Below, piece by piece: positions 6,522-8,815 of a stretch of DNA of 8,815 bases. The notes below the pieces were generated by a model. The model ran no database searches, had not been told where the DNA came from, and worked only from the letters and a program-made list of their open reading frames with translations. The DNA lies in the NCBI GenBank assembly GCA_005885025.1, contig VAYC01000071.1, forward strand, positions 1 through 8,815, given 5' to 3'. The translations under genes were made by a program, and so were the position numbers. Position 1 is the first letter of the stretch, and the number at the start of each line of letters is the position of its first letter. This DNA is from Actinomycetota bacterium. Its GTDB lineage: Bacteria; Actinomycetota; UBA4738.

Positions 6522-6629
6522 TCAGCGCAGTACCCACAACAGCGCGGCGGCGATCATGGCCAGCCCGAACAGGAACATGAGCAGGTCGGCCCGCTTGATC
6601 CTGCCCGGCTGCATGGGATTGAACCCCAT
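6522..6629 (-). CDS. Small 35-aa single-pass membrane protein
   Basis: A short reading frame coding for 35 residues: a basic amphipathic start (MGFNPMQPGRIKRAD) followed by one strongly hydrophobic stretch at 16-34 (LLMFLFGLAMIAAALLWVL) and a final Arg. The charge pattern suggests the N-terminus stays in the cytoplasm. GGAGTG in front of the ATG at 6629 overlaps the stop of the 79-aa gene, and GAGG directly touches the ATG. It starts six bases after the 79-aa gene and ends 13 bases before trpD, so it fills an otherwise empty slot in the operon. An alternative ATG at 6614 would remove five residues. No family is recognised; function unknown. Confidence 0.68.
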   Translation of the reverse strand: MGFNPMQPGRIKRADLLMFLFGLAMIAAALLWVLR

Positions 6630-6635
6630 CCTCGA

Positions 6636-6875
6636 TCACTCCGATCCGGCGATCTTGTAGTACTCGCGGAACTTCCCGGGAGAGAGCCAGTAGATGTGCT
6701 GGCGGATCGTGGAGGCAAGTGTCCGCGCTTCGGTCACGCTCCCGCACGACTGTGCCCACGCCACGCCGCCGCCCGGAGCGACGATGCGGACCTCCCATCC
6801 GAGCTCGGCCTCGTGGAGCTCAACGCCGAACTCGTTCGGCGCCTGATCGACCTCGGTGCCGCTCTCACCCTTCAC
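6636..6875 (-). CDS. Small hypothetical protein, 79 aa
   Basis: I do not recognise this family. The 79-residue product has an acidic N-terminal half with strand-like segments (FGVELHEAELGWEVRIVAP) and a helical C-terminal half containing TEARTLASTIRQHI and the aromatic-rich end YWLSPGKFREYYKIAG. It has one Cys (in QSCGS), no signal peptide and no membrane segment, so it is probably soluble. The GTG start at 6875 overlaps the end of the upstream 100-aa gene by 11 bases and has GGAGGG seven bases upstream, which supports both the start and translational coupling. It lies between the Cys/His protein and the 35-aa membrane protein, all on one strand. Confidence 0.75.
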   Translation of the reverse strand: MKGESGTEVDQAPNEFGVELHEAELGWEVRIVAPGGGVAWAQSCGSVTEARTLASTIRQHIYWLSPGKFREYYKIAGSE

Positions 6876-7167
6876 GTGAGCGCCCTCCGCTCTTTCGCCG
6901 TTCGTTGAGCGAATCGATGTACATCCGCATCTCCCCCAACACCGAATCGGGCTCGATGATGAAGGATGGATCCATTCCGGCGATCTTCTCCAACGCGTTC
7001 TCCAGCACGTTACCGGCCGACTCGGCGGTCTCCAACGCCTCCGCCAGCACCGCGGTGTAGTCCTTGTTGAAGGGCTTGCCGTCCCAGGGGCAGTGGCCGC
7101 CTGTCTGCAGCACCTGCTGGACGAGGATCTCCCGGCCGCACACGGTGTGGAACAGCTTGATCTTCAC
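6865..7167 (-). CDS. Hypothetical Cys/His-containing protein, 100 aa
   Basis: I cannot name this family. The 100-residue product starts KIKLFHTVCGREILVQQVL and continues to TGGHCPWDGKPFNKDY, so His7, Cys10, His25 and Cys26 could form a small metal site, though this is not a standard zinc-ribbon spacing. Residues about 38-63 form a long helix (TAVLAEALETAESAGNVLEN), and the C-terminus is charged and basic (LNERRKSGGRSREG). GTG 7167 is chosen because AAGGAGG lies four bases upstream and because the GTGA overlaps the stop of the receiver-like gene. The frame stays open further upstream, but that part is a shadow of the receiver gene. It looks soluble and cytoplasmic. Confidence 0.78.
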   Translation of the reverse strand: MKIKLFHTVCGREILVQQVLQTGGHCPWDGKPFNKDYTAVLAEALETAESAGNVLENALEKIAGMDPSFIIEPDSVLGEMRMYIDSLNERRKSGGRSREG

Positions 7168-7556
7168 ACAGCCTCCTTGTGGCCGGCTTCCAGGAAGCTC
7201 GCGACGGCGTCGCCCAGCTCGAAGGGGTTCACGGGCTTCACGAACCAGGCATCGGCGCCCGACCACCTCGCCAACCACTCGTCCTGCGCTCGGTCGAGGA
7301 TGATGATCACGCTTCCGGGGAAGGGCGGGTCGGCCCCCTTCAGGTCCATGGCCACGGCGAAGGCTCCTGCCCGGCTGGCGATCTCATCGGCCACGACCAC
7401 GTCGGGAAGGTCGCGCCAGGCCAGGGCCAGACCCGTCACCCCATCACGCGCCTCGAGCGTCTCGAACTCCTCGTTCACCCGGCGGGCCGCGCTGCGCACG
7501 GCGAGGGCCATCCACTCACGAACCTGGGGATCGGGCGAGATCAGCAGGGCTCTCAC
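7164..7556 (-). CDS. Degenerate receiver (REC)-like protein, stand-alone
   Basis: A 130-residue single-domain protein with a response-regulator receiver layout: strand 1 RALLISPDP, a candidate phosphoacceptor Asp57 (PDVVVADE), strand 4 SVIIILD, and the conserved Lys-Pro pair 107-108 (WFVKPVNPFELGDAV). The acidic pair that binds magnesium after strand 1 (Asp12-Asp13 in CheY) is Ser7-Pro8, and the conserved Thr/Ser after strand 4 is Asp88. It may therefore not be phosphorylated in the usual way, and no output domain follows. GTG 7556 is chosen because the receiver fold starts there and TAGAAT lies seven bases upstream, suggesting a leaderless transcript; the open frame continues to 7607 without support. 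It is the first gene of the five-gene unit and overlaps the next by GTGA. Confidence 0.75.
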   Translation of the reverse strand: MRALLISPDPQVREWMALAVRSAARRVNEEFETLEARDGVTGLALAWRDLPDVVVADEIASRAGAFAVAMDLKGADPPFPGSVIIILDRAQDEWLARWSGADAWFVKPVNPFELGDAVASFLEAGHKEAV

Positions 7557-7569
7557 GGAATGGATTCTA
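7557..7569 (-). promoter_or_regulatory. TAGAAT -10, leaderless operon promoter
   Basis: On the - strand TAGAAT (7569 down to 7564) fits the TANNNT -10 consensus with one change from TATAAT, and the GTG start of the receiver-like gene follows after seven bases. There is no ribosome binding site in between. This is the same arrangement as at the thiolase gene, and it would drive the whole unit through trpD. Confidence 0.55.
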
Positions 7570-7684
7570 CCGGTGCCATGACGTGGCCTTTCCATTCGGC
7601 TATCCATTCGCTCCGCCGCACCCGTTACGCTTCGGCCTGTGGGGTGGGGGGCCTGAGCCCGGACCCGAGTCGAAGGGAGACGCG

Positions 7685-8416
7685 ATGAGAACGATCGGTG
7701 AGCAGGTGCTGGCCGAGGTGATCGGCACGTTCGCCCTGGTGTTCATCGGTGCCGGGGCGGTGGTCATCGCGGCGGCCGGCGCTTCGACGCTGCTGGGGGT
7801 GGCCCTGGCCCACGGCCTGGTTCTGGCCGTCATGGTGTCCAGCTTCGGCCACATCTCCGGCGGGCACTTCAACCCGGCGGTCACGATCAGCGTCTGGGTG
7901 GCCGGCAAGATAGAGACGGTCCGGGCAGCCGCATATGTGGTGGCCCAGCTCGTCGGGGCGACCATCGGCGCCGGCCTGTTGCGGTGGGTCATGCCCGCGA
8001 CCGTGTGGCAGCGCTCCAACCTGGGCGCCACAACCGTCCACGGCGTCAGCAACGGCCAGGCCCTGTTGCTCGAAGCCACCCTGACCTTCTTCCTGGTGAT
8101 CACGGTGTTCGCCACGGCCATCGACGACCGGGGCGCGTTCAAGTCGATCGCGGGGCTCGCCATCGGCCTGGTCCTGACCTTCGACATCCTGGTCGGTGGA
8201 CCGCTCACCGGCGCGAGCATGAATCCGGCCCGTTCCTTCGGGCCCGCTCTGGTCGGCGGGACGTGGACTGGGTTCTGGGTGTACGTGGTGGGGCCGGTGG
8301 TCGGTGGGCTGGTCGCGGCCAGCGTGTACGTATTCGCGTTCCTCCGGGAACGCCCGACGTGGGCGCCCCGAACCGAGACCCCGATCGGTGGAGGACCCGA
8401 GGAGGACTTGCCCTGA
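7685..8416 (+). CDS. MIP family aquaporin, TIP-like selectivity filter
   Basis: A 243-residue major intrinsic protein with six predicted membrane helices and both half-helix motifs: NPA at 63-65 (SGGHFNPAVT) and NPA at 180-182 (GASMNPARSFGPALV). By alignment from memory to E. coli AqpZ, the four selectivity-filter positions are His43, Ile168, Ala177 and Arg183. AqpZ has Phe, His, Thr, Arg; His-Ile-Ala-Arg is the plant tonoplast intrinsic protein (TIP3/TIP4) pattern, and TMs 2 and 5 also read like TIPs. Water passage is expected; ammonia, urea or peroxide passage is possible. The ATG at 7685 is preceded by GGGAG; the frame is open to 7583 but that extension is not channel-like. The C-terminal 23 residues are a Pro/Glu-rich tail. 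TACGCT at 7626-7631 is a possible -10. Confidence 0.95.
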   Translation: MRTIGEQVLAEVIGTFALVFIGAGAVVIAAAGASTLLGVALAHGLVLAVMVSSFGHISGGHFNPAVTISVWVAGKIETVRAAAYVVAQLVGATIGAGLLRWVMPATVWQRSNLGATTVHGVSNGQALLLEATLTFFLVITVFATAIDDRGAFKSIAGLAIGLVLTFDILVGGPLTGASMNPARSFGPALVGGTWTGFWVYVVGPVVGGLVAASVYVFAFLRERPTWAPRTETPIGGGPEEDLP

Positions 8417-8417
8417 C

Positions 8418-8669
8418 CTAGAACCGGGGCTTGGCGGAAGGCCCCCGCCAAGGCCATCCGATCGTGTGCTGCCAGCAGTTCGGCCCCGGATTGTACAGAG
8501 AGAGGCGTACGCCGCACTCGGGACACCGCCGTACGCCATCGACTCGCGAGCCAGCCGCCGCGAGGAGTCCGTCCTCGGGCAGCTTGCTCCGGAGGTCCTT
8601 GTCCACTGCCCCCCCCATGACGACCCACCAGTCGGCCGCGGGCATCGGATCAAGCCTGAACCGGGCCAC
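8418..8669 (-). CDS. Small zinc-ribbon protein with CPxCG...LSxYNP...CxxH motif
   Basis: An 83-residue protein with a likely zinc site: Cys49 and Cys52 (RRCPECG), then LSLYNPGPNC with Cys65 and His68 (CWQH). From memory, this C-x2-C-G-x2-LSxYNP-x2-x-C-x2-H pattern recurs in small actinobacterial proteins and in front of some helix-turn-helix regulators, so a DNA- or RNA-related role is possible but unproven. The first 45 residues show no known domain. The GTG at 8669 gives the longest form; the ATG at 8645 (75 residues) may be the real start because a candidate -10 directly abuts the GTG and would place the transcript start downstream of it. It converges with the aquaporin gene, one base apart, and diverges from the aldo/keto reductase gene. 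Confidence 0.7.
   Translation of the reverse strand: MARFRLDPMPAADWWVVMGGAVDKDLRSKLPEDGLLAAAGSRVDGVRRCPECGVRLSLYNPGPNCWQHTIGWPWRGPSAKPRF
8430..8452. terminator. Hairpin downstream of the aquaporin gene
   Basis: CTTGGCGG (8430-8437) and CCGCCAAG (8445-8452) form a perfect 8-bp stem with a 7-nt loop, 13 bases after the aquaporin stop codon. There is no U-run, as is common for candidate hairpins in high-GC actinobacteria. It lies inside the 3' end of the zinc-ribbon gene on the other strand, so the palindrome may be partly due to coding. Confidence 0.4.
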
Positions 8670-8679
8670 ATGATAGCGT
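8670..8679. promoter_or_regulatory. Interlocked divergent -10 elements (zinc-ribbon / aldo-keto reductase)
   Basis: TATCAT on the - strand (8675 down to 8670) and TAGCGT on the + strand (8674-8679) both fit TANNNT and share the TA at 8674-8675. They lie in the gap between two divergent genes. The + element would give the reductase a leader of about 37 nt. No -35 boxes are recognised. Confidence 0.35.
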
Positions 8680-8722
8680 GCCTGTCCAGCCGGACCGGCG
8701 GCTCATCGCCGAGGAGACACAA

Positions 8723-8815
8723 GTGGACCGACAAAAGCTCGGGAGCGGAGGGCCGGAGATCTCCGTCGTGGGTTACGGCGCGTGGGAAGCAGGCGGGGAC
8801 ATGTGGGGGCCGAAC
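8723..8815 (+). CDS. Aldo/keto reductase, N-terminal fragment cut by window end
   Basis: The first 31 codons of an aldo/keto reductase, an NADPH-dependent oxidoreductase with a TIM-barrel fold. The start reads DRQKLGSGGPEISVVGYGAW, matching the family opening (KLGxSGxxVSxxGxGxW) with its first hairpin and strand, followed by GGDMWGPN, typical of the yeast Gcy1/YghZ-type and other stand-alone reductases. GTG 8723 is chosen because GAGGAG lies at 8711-8716, six bases upstream. The gene continues past the window, so the catalytic Tyr, Asp, Lys and His cannot be checked. The substrate cannot be stated. Confidence 0.85.
   Translation, partial: MDRQKLGSGGPEISVVGYGAWEAGGDMWGPN

Noticed and set aside
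5574..6908. A 444-codon plus-strand frame opposite trpD and the small genes
   Set aside because: It is antisense to trpD, which has conserved motifs, and no domain is recognisable in it.
7592..7610. CCATTCG repeated with a 12-base period in front of the aquaporin gene
   Set aside because: Only two 7-base copies, not placed convincingly relative to a promoter; too weak to call an operator.
7600..8734. Two long minus-strand frames (342 and 369 codons) opposite the aquaporin
   Set aside because: The plus-strand aquaporin has full family motifs; the antisense products are low-complexity and unlike any protein I know.
1..8815. CRISPR array, tRNA, transposase, prophage or toxin-antitoxin genes
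   Set aside because: I looked for repeat-spacer patterns, cloverleaf arms and typical proteins and saw none.

Overview
The window reads as a piece of high-GC actinobacterial (Actinomycetota) chromosome, probably a metagenomic contig. A WhiB-type iron-sulfur regulator (a family restricted to Actinomycetota and their phages), a PimB-like mannosyltransferase and a Rv2185c-like SRPBCC protein support this. So do frequent GTG starts and several genes that look leaderless. I see no rRNA, tRNA, CRISPR array, insertion sequence or phage gene. Coding is dense, and no gap between genes exceeds about 150 bases.

Layout. 1-527 (+): a GNAT acetyltransferase missing its 5' end, carrying a perfect in-frame 60-bp tandem duplication at the window edge, probably an assembly artefact. 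541-981 (-): SRPBCC lipid-binding-like protein, divergent from a HAD hydrolase (1036-1794, +). 1813-2607 and 2604-3782 (-): an alpha/beta hydrolase translationally coupled behind a PimB-like GT4 mannosyltransferase. 3931-4263 (+): WhiB-like regulator. 4311-5492 (+): acetyl-CoA acyltransferase (thiolase) with a perfect TATAAT just before its GTG. 5489-7556 (-): a tight five-gene unit, in transcription order a degenerate receiver protein, a 100-aa Cys/His protein, a 79-aa protein, a 35-aa single-membrane-helix protein and trpD. 7685-8416 (+): an aquaporin with a plant-TIP-like selectivity filter. 8418-8669 (-): a small zinc-ribbon protein. 8723-8815 (+): the start of an aldo/keto reductase cut by the window end.

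How the genes relate. SRPBCC, pimB-like and trpD-like genes in one neighbourhood recall, from memory, the Rv2185c-Rv2188c-Rv2192c stretch of Mycobacterium tuberculosis, so much of this looks like old core actinobacterial gene order rather than an acquired island. The envelope-lipid theme (PimB, coupled hydrolase, SRPBCC, thiolase) is inference from context.

The best candidates for something undescribed are the five-gene unit ahead of trpD, including a hidden 35-aa membrane protein and a receiver lacking its metal-binding acidic pair; trpD itself, with changes at strongly conserved motifs; the TIP-like aquaporin; and a recurring promoter style (a TANNNT element 6-8 nt before a GTG start, and -10 elements shared between divergent genes). 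None of this amounts to a proven new system.
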